Origin: JAJDGF01 sp031549325
GTDB lineage: Bacteria; Bacillota; Clostridia; Christensenellales; Aristaeellaceae
DNA length: 64,000 nt
Direction of reading: 5' to 3'
Assembly: GCA_031549325.1 (NCBI GenBank)
Contig: JAVBQA010000008.1
Coordinates: 1 to 64,000 of the forward strand
Under the pieces are notes generated by a model. The model did no database searches. It saw only the letters and a program-made list of their open reading frames with translations, and was not told the DNA's origin. The stretch's first letter is position 1. Each line of letters opens with the position of its first letter. Both the position numbers and the translations under genes were made by a program. Of this stretch, positions 7,761 to 18,398 are shown in pieces.

Positions 7761-9452
7761 TTGCTGCTGGAACTATCCATTCGCAACATTGCGCTGATCG
7801 AGAAGCTGTGCGTGCCTTTCGCGCCCGGGCTGAATGTGCTGACGGGAGAAACCGGCGCGGGCAAATCCATCGTCGTGGACTCGGTCAACCTGGCGCTGGG
7901 AGCCCGGGGCAGCAGGGAAATGGTCCGCACCGGCGCCGAGACGGCCTCTGTTCAGGCGCTGTTTGCGTTACCGAAGGGGAGCCCCGTGCCGGCGCTGCTT
8001 TTGGAACTTGGGATCGATCTCGACGGGGACCTGCTGATCATCGGGCGCGAGCTGACGGCAGGAGGGCGCTCGATCTGCCGGATCAACGGCGAAGTGGTGC
8101 CGCTGGCCAGGTTTAAGCAGATAACGTCGCTGCTCGTCGATGTGCATGGTCAACACGAGCACCAGGCTCTGCTTCGTCAGCCGATGCATCTGGAGTATCT
8201 GGATGCTTACGGCGATGCGCATCATCGCGAGCTGATGGTGCAGGTTTCAGAAGCATATGAGGCTTACGCCCATACCGGGCGCGAGATTGAGCAGCTGTCG
8301 CTGTCGGCGCTGGAGCGCGAGCGGAAAATGGACATGCTCAGCTTCCAGATTGGGGAGATCGACGCCGTGAAACCCAAGGCGGGCGAGGACGAGCAGCTGG
8401 AGCAAAGGCTCAACCTGCTGCGAAACGCCGAGAAGATCGCTTTCGGCCTCGGACAGGCCTACGCGCTGGTATACAGGGGCGAAGGTCGCGCCATCAGCGC
8501 CCAGGACGCGCTCAAGCGGGCCGCTGACGGCTTATCTCCGTTGCGCGGCATCGACGAGCGGTTTGAAAAGCTGGCCGCGCGCATTGAGGAACTGTACTAC
8601 CAGGCGCAGGACATCGGCTACGAGCTTGGGGACATGCAGGGCGAGATTGAGTACGATCCGGCGCTGATCGAAAAGCTGGATGATCGGCTGAATGACCTGA
8701 AGCGCCTGAAGCGGAAATATGGCCCTGAGCTCGGTAATGTCATCGATTACATGACCCAAATCAAAGCTGAGTTGGCCGACATCGGCGCCGGTGACGAGCA
8801 CGTGCTTGAGCTGAAAGAGAAGCAGGCCAAGCAGAGAGCGGCGCTGTCCGAGCGCTGCGCCAAGCTGACAGCGTCGCGCAAGACGCTGGCGGATGGATTT
8901 TCAAAGAACCTGCTAGCGCAGCTGAAAGATCTCGGCATGGGTAAGACCCGGTTCGAAGTGGGCTTTGAACCAGTCCAGTTTGCACCCAGCGGCGCCGATC
9001 GGGTGGAGTTTCTCATTTCTCCCAATCCGGGCGAGCCGCTGAAGCCGCTGGCGGAGATCGCATCAGGCGGCGAGTTGGCGCGCATCATGCTGGCCATGAA
9101 GGCAATTTCTGCCGACACCGCCGGTGTGGATACGATGATCTTTGACGAGATCGACACTGGCGTCAGCGGTCGCATGGCGCAGGTGGTTGGAGAGAAAATG
9201 GCCGAGGTTGCCGTGGGGCGGCAGGTCATCTGCGTCACGCATCTGCCGCAGATCGCAGCGCTGGCAGGCGCGCACTATTTGGTGGAAAAACAGGTGCAGG
9301 ACGGCCGCACCGGCACAGGCGTTCGGCTGCTGGATCGGGATGGGCGAATCTCGGAGCTCGCGCGCATCCTGAGCGGCGCGGGCGACGCGGACAGCCGCCA
9401 GTACGCCGCGCAGATGCTGGACGCGGCGCAAAAGCTCGTCGGTGGCGCATGA
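7761..9452 (+). CDS. recN: DNA repair protein RecN
   Basis: SMC-like ATPase (563 aa) acting early in double-strand-break repair by homologous recombination. Walker A is GETGAGKS (29-36), and Walker B lies in MIFDEIDTGVSG in the C-terminal head after the ASGGELARIMLA signature motif. The middle is coiled-coil forming, rich in Glu/Lys/Leu. The start is TTG 7761 with GGAGG at 7746-7750. It is the last gene of the folD-recN run. No GAAC-N4-GTTC LexA box was seen directly upstream. The spoIVB-spo0A pair that often follows recN in Bacilli is absent here. Confidence 0.96.
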   Translation: MLLELSIRNIALIEKLCVPFAPGLNVLTGETGAGKSIVVDSVNLALGARGSREMVRTGAETASVQALFALPKGSPVPALLLELGIDLDGDLLIIGRELTAGGRSICRINGEVVPLARFKQITSLLVDVHGQHEHQALLRQPMHLEYLDAYGDAHHRELMVQVSEAYEAYAHTGREIEQLSLSALERERKMDMLSFQIGEIDAVKPKAGEDEQLEQRLNLLRNAEKIAFGLGQAYALVYRGEGRAISAQDALKRAADGLSPLRGIDERFEKLAARIEELYYQAQDIGYELGDMQGEIEYDPALIEKLDDRLNDLKRLKRKYGPELGNVIDYMTQIKAELADIGAGDEHVLELKEKQAKQRAALSERCAKLTASRKTLADGFSKNLLAQLKDLGMGKTRFEVGFEPVQFAPSGADRVEFLISPNPGEPLKPLAEIASGGELARIMLAMKAISADTAGVDTMIFDEIDTGVSGRMAQVVGEKMAEVAVGRQVICVTHLPQIAALAGAHYLVEKQVQDGRTGTGVRLLDRDGRISELARILSGAGDADSRQYAAQMLDAAQKLVGGA

Positions 9453-9476
9453 AAAATGGACGGCGTGACGCCGTCC
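9451..9476 (-). terminator. Minus-strand terminator for the capA transcript
   Basis: An 8-bp perfect stem GGACGGCG / CGCCGTCC (9458-9465 and 9469-9476) with a 3-base loop. Read on the minus strand the stem is followed by ATTTTTC, so it fits a terminator for capA and the small frame ending at 9488. On the plus strand no U-tract follows. Confidence 0.6.
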
Positions 9477-9487
9477 AAAAAACGAGG

Positions 9488-9628
9488 CTAACGTTTCTTC
9501 TGATTTCCCCGCTTGTTCAAACCAAGCGGGATGTTTTTTTGCTTCTGTGGGCTTTCTTCCGTCGTCTTCTTGGCCACACTCATCACCTCGCGCGCATAGT
9601 ATCCGAGCAATGCGCGCGTTTCATTCAT
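9488..9628 (-). CDS. Small basic hypothetical protein overlapping the end of capA
   Basis: A 46-codon open frame starting at ATG 9628 inside the last codons of capA (8-base ATGAATGA overlap) and stopping with TAG at 9488, 12 bases before the minus-strand hairpin. The predicted product starts MNETRALLGYYAREVM and ends in a very basic tail (LNKRGNQKKR), with 12 Lys/Arg overall. I recognise no family. There is no clear SD before ATG 9628, so translation would rely on coupling to capA; an in-frame GTG (VAKKTTEE...) eight bases after a GAGG is an alternative start. The plus-strand recN terminator lies inside this frame. It could be a chance frame, but the fit between the capA end and the terminator is suggestive. 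Confidence 0.35.
   Translation of the reverse strand: MNETRALLGYYAREVMSVAKKTTEESPQKQKNIPLGLNKRGNQKKR
9508..9540 (+). terminator. Rho-independent terminator of the folD-recN run
   Basis: Perfect 8-bp stem CCCGCTTG / CAAGCGGG (9508-9515, 9523-9530) followed by ATG and seven T residues on the plus strand, 56 bases after the recN stop. Confidence 0.85.
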
Positions 9629-10757
9629 CCAGCGGCTGGGCCACTTTTTTCCCGATCAGCGCCACGGTGTCGCGGTAGCTTTGTCGCATTTTTTTGCGGT
9701 TCTCCTTGCTCATCTGTTCCAGCGGCTCGTTCCACAGTTTGCCGATCGGCACCGGTCGCACCACGCGTCCGCCCCTTTTCAGGCCTCCCTTCCACAGGAA
9801 GATGGGTACATAGGACGGCTCGGTGACCTCGAAGCCGCCGTCCGTCCGTTCCTGAACGGTGAACTGGAAAATGATGCCGTCGCAGGTGTAGGGATCGAAC
9901 ATGTAACCAGTGAAATTGCCCAGCGAGTAGGCGCAAAGCGTGCGTCCGCCGTCAGCGCGCTTCAGCCAGGCGATCTTTTGCACCACATGCGGATGGCTGC
10001 CCACGATCACGTCGACACCCGCGTCGGCCAGTCGCTGCGCGGTCTTGACGGTGAAATCGTCCGGCTTGCGCTCATACTCGGTGCCCCAGTGTACGCAGGC
10101 GATGACCACGTCCGCGCCCGCCTCGCGAATGGCCTCGACTTCCTTCGCGATGTTGGTTTTCGAGATCAGGTTCACCGCGAATGGCAGCACGCCTGGATCG
10201 GTATAGCGCTCCATGCCGTTGGTTTGCTCGGCATAGGCCAGGACCCCGAGCTTGATGCCGTTCACTTCGAAAATGAAAAGCGTGTCACGCTCCTCCGGGG
10301 TGCGGTTCGCGCCCACGTGGGGCATCTGTCGCTCGTCCAGGTTGTCCAGTGTTTTTTGGACGCCCTGTTCGAACCGATCCAGCATGTGGTTGTTGGCCAG
10401 CGTCAGCAGGTCGAATCCGGCGTCCTTCAGCGCGTCCAGCAGCGCGGGCGGCGCGTTAAACGCCGGGAATCCGGAGTAACCCTTGCCGTTTGCTTTGCCG
10501 ATCGTGCCCTCCAGGTTGCCCATGGTGAAGTCCGCTGCCTGCAAAGACCCGGCAATCACCTTGAAGCTGGTGTGAAAATCATAGCCGGTCTTCTTTTTCT
10601 GGGCGTCAAGCTGTTCTTTGTGCATCATGATGTCGCCCACGGCGCGCACGGTGGCGCTGCGCAGGGGCGTTTGCGTTGGTTCCGGCGCGGGTTCGGCGTG
10701 GGCTGGCGCGCCATGGAGTACCACCCAAACGAGCAGAATCGATAAGATTTTCTTCAT
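9621..10757 (-). CDS. CapA family protein (poly-gamma-glutamate capsule-type metallophosphatase)
   Basis: Secreted protein (378 aa) of the PGA_cap/CapA family. A signal peptide is clear: two Lys, a hydrophobic stretch ILSILLVWVVLHG and an AHA-type cleavage region near residue 21. Conserved family blocks appear in order: RAVGDIMMHK, MGNLEGTI, LTLANNHMLD, CVHWGTEY and VDVIVGSHPHVVQ, consistent with a calcineurin-like metal-binding fold. CapA takes part in polyglutamate capsule export in Bacillus, but stand-alone clostridial members with no capBC neighbours, as here, have no established function. It converges with recN. Confidence 0.85.
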   Translation of the reverse strand: MKKILSILLVWVVLHGAPAHAEPAPEPTQTPLRSATVRAVGDIMMHKEQLDAQKKKTGYDFHTSFKVIAGSLQAADFTMGNLEGTIGKANGKGYSGFPAFNAPPALLDALKDAGFDLLTLANNHMLDRFEQGVQKTLDNLDERQMPHVGANRTPEERDTLFIFEVNGIKLGVLAYAEQTNGMERYTDPGVLPFAVNLISKTNIAKEVEAIREAGADVVIACVHWGTEYERKPDDFTVKTAQRLADAGVDVIVGSHPHVVQKIAWLKRADGGRTLCAYSLGNFTGYMFDPYTCDGIIFQFTVQERTDGGFEVTEPSYVPIFLWKGGLKRGGRVVRPVPIGKLWNEPLEQMSKENRKKMRQSYRDTVALIGKKVAQPLDE

Positions 10758-10799
10758 ACCCGTAGTCTACCACGGATGCATGTGTGCTGTAAATATACG

Positions 10800-10828
10800 T
10801 TTACGAAAACGCTTTATTGTGATAAACT
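10800..10828 (+). promoter_or_regulatory. Possible promoter of the DUF554 gene
   Basis: TTTACG (10800-10805) and TAAACT (10823-10828) with a 17-base spacer, 28 bases before the start codon at 10857. Each hexamer matches its sigma-A consensus at four of six positions. Confidence 0.35.
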
Positions 10829-10856
10829 ACCATTATCTGTGTTTGGGGGAAGAACG

Positions 10857-11561
10857 ATGTACGGTGTTTGGGTAAACGCGCTGGCGATTGCCGTCGGCGG
10901 GGCGCTGGGGCTGTTGCTTCGGGGTGGCATTTCTGAGCGGTTCAAGCAGGTGGTTTCGCAGGCGCTGGGGCTGTGTGTGCTAATCATCGGGATCTCGGGC
11001 GCGATCAAAACGCAGGACATGTTGCTGGTGATCGTGTGCCTGATCCTGGGCACGCTGCTGGGTGAGGCGCTGAAGATCGAGACAGGTCTTGAGCGCTTGG
11101 GCGAGCTGGCCCAGAAACGGTTTGCCAAGGGGGATAGCCGCTTTGCGGAAGGCTTTGTCAGCGCCACGCTGCTGTTCTGCGTGGGCGCGATGGCGGTGGT
11201 GGGCTCTCTGCAAGCCGGACTGACAGGCGACGGTTCGACGCTGGTGGCGAAATCCGCGCTGGACGGTGTGACTTCGGTGATCTTCGCGTCGTCACTCGGA
11301 CCGGGCGTGTTGCTGTCGGCGGCGCCCATCCTGGTGTATCAGGGAGCCATCGCGCTGCTGGCGGGCTCGGTGCAGGGCCTCCTGTCGCCCGAGGTCATCG
11401 GCGAGATGGCTGCAGTCGGCAGCATGCTGATCGTGGGGCTGGGAATCAACATGCTGGGCCTCGGGAACCAGCGCATGAAGGTGGGCAACATGCTGCCCGC
11501 CATGCTGCTGCCCATCGCGTACATTCCCATGATGAACTGGGTACAGTCATTGATGAAATAG
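10857..11561 (+). CDS. DUF554 family integral membrane protein (YdfK/YqgA-like)
   Basis: 234-residue membrane protein with about seven hydrophobic helices. The opening WVNALAIAVGGALGLLLRGGI and the later CVGAMAVVGSLQAGL-type segment are typical of DUF554, a family of putative transporters with no firmly assigned substrate. ATG 10857 is chosen because GGGGGAAG lies just upstream; the frame is open for 27 more codons upstream but that part is Cys/Tyr-rich and crosses the promoter region. It is followed 12 bases later by an MFS transporter. Confidence 0.85.
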   Translation: MYGVWVNALAIAVGGALGLLLRGGISERFKQVVSQALGLCVLIIGISGAIKTQDMLLVIVCLILGTLLGEALKIETGLERLGELAQKRFAKGDSRFAEGFVSATLLFCVGAMAVVGSLQAGLTGDGSTLVAKSALDGVTSVIFASSLGPGVLLSAAPILVYQGAIALLAGSVQGLLSPEVIGEMAAVGSMLIVGLGINMLGLGNQRMKVGNMLPAMLLPIAYIPMMNWVQSLMK

Positions 11562-11573
11562 GGGGGCACGAAC

Positions 11574-12830
11574 TTGCAAAGGCAGGGCATGATCGCGACG
11601 ATGAAGTCGCTCACCGGCAACGCGCGCGCCTGCGTGCTGACAGAACCGCTGTGGGGGATTCCGTACTACCTGTGCATGGCCTATGCCTCCCCATACATGG
11701 CAGAGCTGGGCGTGAGTGAATCGCAGATTGGTCTGATCGGCACAATCTATCTGATCGTGGCGGTCATCGCCTCGTTCTTGAGCGGACTGCTGACCGATAA
11801 GTTTGGTCGCCGATGGACCACGTTCCTCTGCGATCTGTTCATCTGGAGCATACCGGAGCTGCTATGGGCGTTCTCCCAGAATTTCGCGTGGTTTTTGGTG
11901 GCGGCTGTGCTGAATGGATTCATGCGCATCACGGCCAACTCTTGGGGATTGCTGCTGGTGGAGGACTCAGACGACGAGATGGTGCTGAAATGCAACTCAC
12001 TGGCACAGCTGATGGGGCTGGTATCGGTTGTCGTGATGCCGTTTTCGGGCTTGGCCGTGGGCCGGTTTGGGCTGGTGCCCACAATGCGTGTGCTATACTT
12101 CCTGGGATTCGTGCTGATGACGACCAAGTTCATCGTGCTCAACTGCATGGCCCATGAGACCAGCATTGGTGTGCAGCGCATGAAGGAAACCAAAGATCAG
12201 AGCATTCTGTCCATGTTGCTCGGCTGCAAGGATGTGTATCTACACCTGCTGCGCGACAAGCGCATTCTGCTCACCATGGCGATGATCGCGATGTTTCAAA
12301 TCGTTTCCCGGCTGAACGAGTACTTCATGAGTCTGTATGCGATTGGTTCCATCGGCATCAGCAAGGCCGACTGGGTCTGGTTCGCGTTTGTGAAATCGCT
12401 GATCACCTGCGCGTGCATCCTGATCATTATGCCGCGCATTCGCTTATCCGGGTTCAAGCGCCCGCTGCTTTGGGCCTGGTCGATCTTCATTCTGTCACAG
12501 CTGCTGCTGATGCTGGCTCCGGGCGGGGCCATGGGCATCGCGATGCTGGCCCTGTGCGCGGTCTGTGAGGGCATCGCGCTGTTCTTGATCTCACCGATCA
12601 TCGACACCATGTTGGTCATTAACGCCGACCCGGCTCTGCGCGCTCGCATCTACGGGCTTGTGTACGGCACGATCTTATTGGGCGCGGCGCTGTTCCCGTG
12701 GATCGCGGGTGTGCTGTCTGGCATCACCAGCCGCGCGCCGTTCGTCATCAATGTGCTGGCCATGTGCGGCGCCATGGCGCTGACGGTAGCGCTGTCCAGA
12801 GCGCGCCAGGAAAAGGAAGGTGCGGCGTGA
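11574..12830 (+). CDS. MFS transporter
   Basis: Twelve-helix major facilitator superfamily permease, 418 aa. The loop 2-3 signature is visible as SGLLTDKFGRR (about residues 63-73) and hydrophobic segments are spread evenly through both halves, with an amphipathic central loop containing MKETKDQSILS. The substrate cannot be deduced. I use TTG 11574, eight bases after GGGGGG; ATG 11589 or 11601 are possible alternatives. The stop overlaps the GTG of the next gene, so the two are probably translated together. Confidence 0.85.
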   Translation: MQRQGMIATMKSLTGNARACVLTEPLWGIPYYLCMAYASPYMAELGVSESQIGLIGTIYLIVAVIASFLSGLLTDKFGRRWTTFLCDLFIWSIPELLWAFSQNFAWFLVAAVLNGFMRITANSWGLLLVEDSDDEMVLKCNSLAQLMGLVSVVVMPFSGLAVGRFGLVPTMRVLYFLGFVLMTTKFIVLNCMAHETSIGVQRMKETKDQSILSMLLGCKDVYLHLLRDKRILLTMAMIAMFQIVSRLNEYFMSLYAIGSIGISKADWVWFAFVKSLITCACILIIMPRIRLSGFKRPLLWAWSIFILSQLLLMLAPGGAMGIAMLALCAVCEGIALFLISPIIDTMLVINADPALRARIYGLVYGTILLGAALFPWIAGVLSGITSRAPFVINVLAMCGAMALTVALSRARQEKEGAA

Positions 12831-13777
12831 AACAGGCACTGACCGATCAGGCGTTGGCGCTCGGGTTCGCCAAAGTGTATATAACCCGCCCGGAGCCGTT
12901 TGCGCGCTGGAGTGACCGCGTGGCGGAGCAGCCGGGGCGAGAAAATCACGGGCTCTTTGACAACCCGCTGGCGCTGATGCCCGGGTGTAAATCGGTGCTG
13001 CTGCTGGTGTGGCCGTATCAGCCGTTCACGCTGACCCCGCCGGTGGCGGCCATCTCGGCCTATTACATCGCCTCAAACGCCGCCTATCACGCCTCGATGG
13101 CGCTGGGCGAGTGGCTGCGGGCACGCCGCGTGCAGGTGCTTGCCAGGCCCAGGATTCCGCTGAAGGCGCTGGCTGAGCGCTCGGGCGCGGGGCGGTATGG
13201 CAGGAACGGTCTCATTGCCGCGCCAGGTTTCGGTTCGCGCGTGGCGCTGCAAGCGATTCTGACCGACGCTGAGCTGGATTGTGACGAAACGTTTGACGAG
13301 CCGGGGCTATCCGGGGAGTGCAGCGCCTGCAATGCCTGCGTGAGAGCCTGCCCGGTGGGGGCGGTGCTGGGCGACGGGCGGATCGACGCCCGCGTCTGCC
13401 TGCGTGCGCTGCCCATGGATGTCCCTTATCCCGAGGCCGTGCGTCCGCTGATGGGAACGAGCCTGTATGGCTGCGATCTGTGCCAGGACTGCTGCCAGCG
13501 GAACAAAGAAATCAAGCGCATTCCGATTCCTGAGGACATGCTGAGCGCCATGAGCCTGGAGCGGCTGCTTGCGGGCGACGTTGGCCCGGCGGCTGAGCTG
13601 ATCGGCACGAACAGCGCCCGGCCAAAACGCATGCAGATGCGCGCCTGTTTGGCCGCCGCCAACATGGGCAGAAAGGATCTGCTGCAGCAGATCAGGAGCC
13701 TGCTCGGCGACGATTCCGAGCTGGTCGCAGACGCCGCGGAATGGGCGATAAAGCGCCTGAACACATCGCCCGATTAA
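12827..13777 (+). CDS. QueG-like double [4Fe-4S] cluster protein (epoxyqueuosine reductase family)
   Basis: 316-residue homologue of epoxyqueuosine reductase, the cobalamin/Fe-S enzyme of the last step of tRNA queuosine synthesis. The Fe-S region is clear: C165-x2-C168-x2-C171-x3-C175-P, then C191, then C216-x2-C219-x3-C223. The upstream segment SGAGRYGRNGLIAAPGFGSRV matches the AGLGWIGKN-type loop, and the C-terminus has a HEAT-like helical repeat. It is shorter than typical QueG (roughly 350-380 aa), and the usual DYH motif reads AAYH here, lacking the Asp. It may be QueG or a paralogue with another substrate. The GTG start overlaps the MFS stop. Confidence 0.75.
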   Translation: MKQALTDQALALGFAKVYITRPEPFARWSDRVAEQPGRENHGLFDNPLALMPGCKSVLLLVWPYQPFTLTPPVAAISAYYIASNAAYHASMALGEWLRARRVQVLARPRIPLKALAERSGAGRYGRNGLIAAPGFGSRVALQAILTDAELDCDETFDEPGLSGECSACNACVRACPVGAVLGDGRIDARVCLRALPMDVPYPEAVRPLMGTSLYGCDLCQDCCQRNKEIKRIPIPEDMLSAMSLERLLAGDVGPAAELIGTNSARPKRMQMRACLAAANMGRKDLLQQIRSLLGDDSELVADAAEWAIKRLNTSPD

Positions 13778-13818
13778 GAACACCGGGTTAATAAAGTTTG
13801 TCTTTTGCCTCCACACAC

Positions 13819-13846
13819 TTGCATTTCTGACAGATTGCGGTATAAT
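13819..13846 (+). promoter_or_regulatory. Promoter of the ctsR operon
   Basis: TTGCAT (13819-13824), a 16-base spacer and a consensus TATAAT (13841-13846). The predicted start of transcription falls inside the CtsR operator just downstream. Confidence 0.7.
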
Positions 13847-13848
13847 AT

Positions 13849-13865
13849 AGTCAGAGATGGTCAAA
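13849..13865 (+). promoter_or_regulatory. CtsR operator
   Basis: Tandem heptamers AGTCAGA-GAT-GGTCAAA match the established CtsR box (A/G)GTCAAA-NAN-(A/G)GTCAAA with one mismatch. It begins 3 bases after the -10 element, so bound CtsR would block initiation of its own operon. Confidence 0.85.
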
Positions 13866-13881
13866 TCGTGGAGGTTTTTCT

Positions 13882-14358
13882 ATGGCACAACTGAGCGACA
13901 GCATCGAGCGTTTCATCAAAGAGCTGATGTGCGAAGAAAATCAAGTTGAGCTGCGCAGAAACGAGCTTGCCCAACATTTCGGCTGCGCGCCCTCCCAGAT
14001 AAATTACGTGCTCGCCACGCGATTTTCCATAGAGCGAGGGTATATTATTGATAGCAGGCGCGGTGGGGGCGGCTATGTGCGCATCGTGCAGATGCGGCCC
14101 CAACAGGGCGACAACTTGCTGAGCGCGCTGCTTGAGCGCGTGGACAACTCGATCTCAGAGGATGCGGCGCTCGGCATGATCTATCAGCTGACAGAACTCG
14201 ATCTGGTGACTGAGAACGAGGCTGGCTTAATGGCGGCGGCGGTGGGGAAGAACGCGCTCGCGCTGCCGGTAAGCACCAAGGACGTGTTGCGCGCGGCCAT
14301 CTTGCGAAATCTGCTGACCCAGGTCTTTCGAAATCTGGAAGGGAGGACGGACGCATGA
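13882..14358 (+). CDS. ctsR: Transcriptional repressor CtsR
   Basis: Class III heat-shock repressor (158 aa) that represses clp genes and is itself a client of McsB/ClpC. The winged HTH domain has the signature RNELAQHFGCAPSQINYVLATRF, followed by the RRGGGGYVRI wing that inserts into the operator, and a C-terminal domain. GGAGG at 13870-13874 is a good SD. First gene of ctsR-mcsA-mcsB-clpC, with an autoregulatory box directly upstream. The stop overlaps the mcsA ATG (ATGA). Confidence 0.97.
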   Translation: MAQLSDSIERFIKELMCEENQVELRRNELAQHFGCAPSQINYVLATRFSIERGYIIDSRRGGGGYVRIVQMRPQQGDNLLSALLERVDNSISEDAALGMIYQLTELDLVTENEAGLMAAAVGKNALALPVSTKDVLRAAILRNLLTQVFRNLEGRTDA

Positions 14359-14891
14359 TCTGTGATGAATGCGGAATCCGGCCCGCAACCATACGGTTGA
14401 TGACCATTGTCAACGGTGAAAAGGCTGCGCGCAACTTGTGCGTGCGCTGCATGACCGACATGAAAAAGCAGCTGCCGAACCTCGACCTGTCGGGACTGGA
14501 CAGCATGCTGGCCAACCTGCTTGCCGCCACGAAGAAGGCGGGCGTGCAGAGCGACCCGGAGATCGACATCACCTGCGAACACTGCGGAACGACCTATGCC
14601 GAGTTCCAAAAGACGGGCTTGCTCGGCTGTGCCGAGTGCTACAACGCATTCCGCGAGCCGCTGTCCGAGCTGTTGAAGCGCATCCACGGCCAGTCCCAGC
14701 ACACTGGCCACGTGCCCGGCGCAGCGCCCGCCAGCGTGCCAAGCAAGCTGTCGATTTATGGCTTAAAGCAGCAACTGAGCCAAGCGATTGCGGATGAAGC
14801 CTATGAGCGTGCTGCCGAGCTGCGCGACAAAATCCGTGTGCTGACCGCTGAGGCGGAAATGAAGGGGGCGGGTGTGCATGACGGACCATAG
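14355..14891 (+). CDS. mcsA: McsA, zinc-finger activator of the McsB arginine kinase
   Basis: 178-residue adaptor that activates McsB and links it to CtsR and ClpC. Two treble-clef-like Cys clusters are visible: C3-x2-C6 with C29-x2-C32, and C74-x2-C77 with C92-x2-C95. A C-terminal UvrB/UvrC motif (about 138-165, LKQQLSQAIADEAYERAAEL) is the known ClpC-interaction type helix pair. All zinc ligands are present. It overlaps mcsB by 14 bases. Confidence 0.95.
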   Translation: MICDECGIRPATIRLMTIVNGEKAARNLCVRCMTDMKKQLPNLDLSGLDSMLANLLAATKKAGVQSDPEIDITCEHCGTTYAEFQKTGLLGCAECYNAFREPLSELLKRIHGQSQHTGHVPGAAPASVPSKLSIYGLKQQLSQAIADEAYERAAELRDKIRVLTAEAEMKGAGVHDGP

Positions 14892-15894
14892 GGCACCCGA
14901 GCAGGATGTGGTCATCAGCAGCCGCGTGCGGCTGGCGCGCAACTACAGCGATGTGCCGTTCGCGCCCAAACTGAACGAGGAGCTGGCCGACGAGACCATC
15001 AAGCGGGCGAGCGACGCGATATTGGACGACGGCCAGCTGTATCGCCTCATTCGCATGAGCGAGCTGTCTGAGGATGAGCAGAACGAGCTGGTGGAGCACC
15101 ATCTGGTGAGCTACGACCTGCTGAAATACAAGGACTGTTCCGCAGCGCTGATCAGCAGCGGAAAGACGGTCAGCATCATGGTCAACGAGGAGGACCACCT
15201 GCGCATTCAGGGGTTGCTCCCTGGCATGCAGCTTGAGCGCACCGCTGAGCTGGCATTTGAAGCGGACGAACGGCTGGGCAAAGCCGGCGGTTATGCCTTT
15301 GACACCCAGTGGGGCTACCTGACCTCCTGTCCGACCAACACCGGCACAGGCCTGCGCGCGTCCACCATGCTGCATCTGCCCGCGCTGAGCTCGGCAGGTC
15401 AGGTGTCTGCGCTGCTGCAGACGATTTCAAAACTCGGCCTGACGGTGCGAGGATTGTATGGCGAGGGCAGTGATGCCAAGGGCAACCTGTACCAGCTCAG
15501 CAACCAGGTGACGCTCGGCCGCACCGAGGAGGACATGATCAAAACGCTGATGGCCGCCACCGGACAGATTGCCGACCACGAGCGCGCCGTGCGCGAGCAG
15601 CTGCGCGAAAGCGAACCAATGGCGCTTCTCGACAAATTGATGCGCTCGGTGGGCATTATGGGGCACGCGCGGCTGATGTCCAGTGCAGAGTTCATGCAGC
15701 GCTACTCGGATTTGCGGCTGCTGCTGGCCATGGGCATCGTGGAAGGTTCACTGACTGGGCTCGACCAACTGATGATGGATCTGCAGCCGGGCTCGCTGAA
15801 CGTGCGCGCCGGGCAACCACTGTCCGACGCCGAGCAGAACGTGCTGCGCGCCGACCTGCTTCGAGAGTATATTCGCGGAATCGCCACTCACTAA
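14878..15894 (+). CDS. mcsB: Protein-arginine kinase McsB
   Basis: Phosphorylates arginine residues to tag proteins for ClpCP degradation and inactivates CtsR. 338 residues with the guanidino-kinase fold: phosphate-binding SSRVRLARN (14-22), NEEDHLR (103-109) and the Cys-containing loop LTSCPTNTGTGLR (148-160, C151). ATG 14878 fits the purine-rich SD AAGGGGGCGGG at 14862-14872 better than the GTG two codons upstream. It ends 19 bases before clpC. Confidence 0.96.
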   Translation: MTDHRAPEQDVVISSRVRLARNYSDVPFAPKLNEELADETIKRASDAILDDGQLYRLIRMSELSEDEQNELVEHHLVSYDLLKYKDCSAALISSGKTVSIMVNEEDHLRIQGLLPGMQLERTAELAFEADERLGKAGGYAFDTQWGYLTSCPTNTGTGLRASTMLHLPALSSAGQVSALLQTISKLGLTVRGLYGEGSDAKGNLYQLSNQVTLGRTEEDMIKTLMAATGQIADHERAVREQLRESEPMALLDKLMRSVGIMGHARLMSSAEFMQRYSDLRLLLAMGIVEGSLTGLDQLMMDLQPGSLNVRAGQPLSDAEQNVLRADLLREYIRGIATH

Positions 15895-15913
15895 AACAAC
15901 AACGGAGGAAACT

Positions 15914-18334
<2,421 letters not shown>

Positions 18335-18354
18335 AAGCGAATGAAGAGCAAGCG

Positions 18355-18398
18355 GCATGCAAAAAACTACCGGATTTTTCCGGTAGTTTTTTGCATGC
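18355..18398. terminator. Bidirectional terminator between clpC and the methyltransferase gene
   Basis: A perfect 20-bp stem with a 4-base T loop. Six A residues and six T residues lie within the stem, so both strands end in a U-tract after a GC core CTACCGGA/TCCGGTAG. It abuts the stop codon of the converging gene at 18399. Confidence 0.9.
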
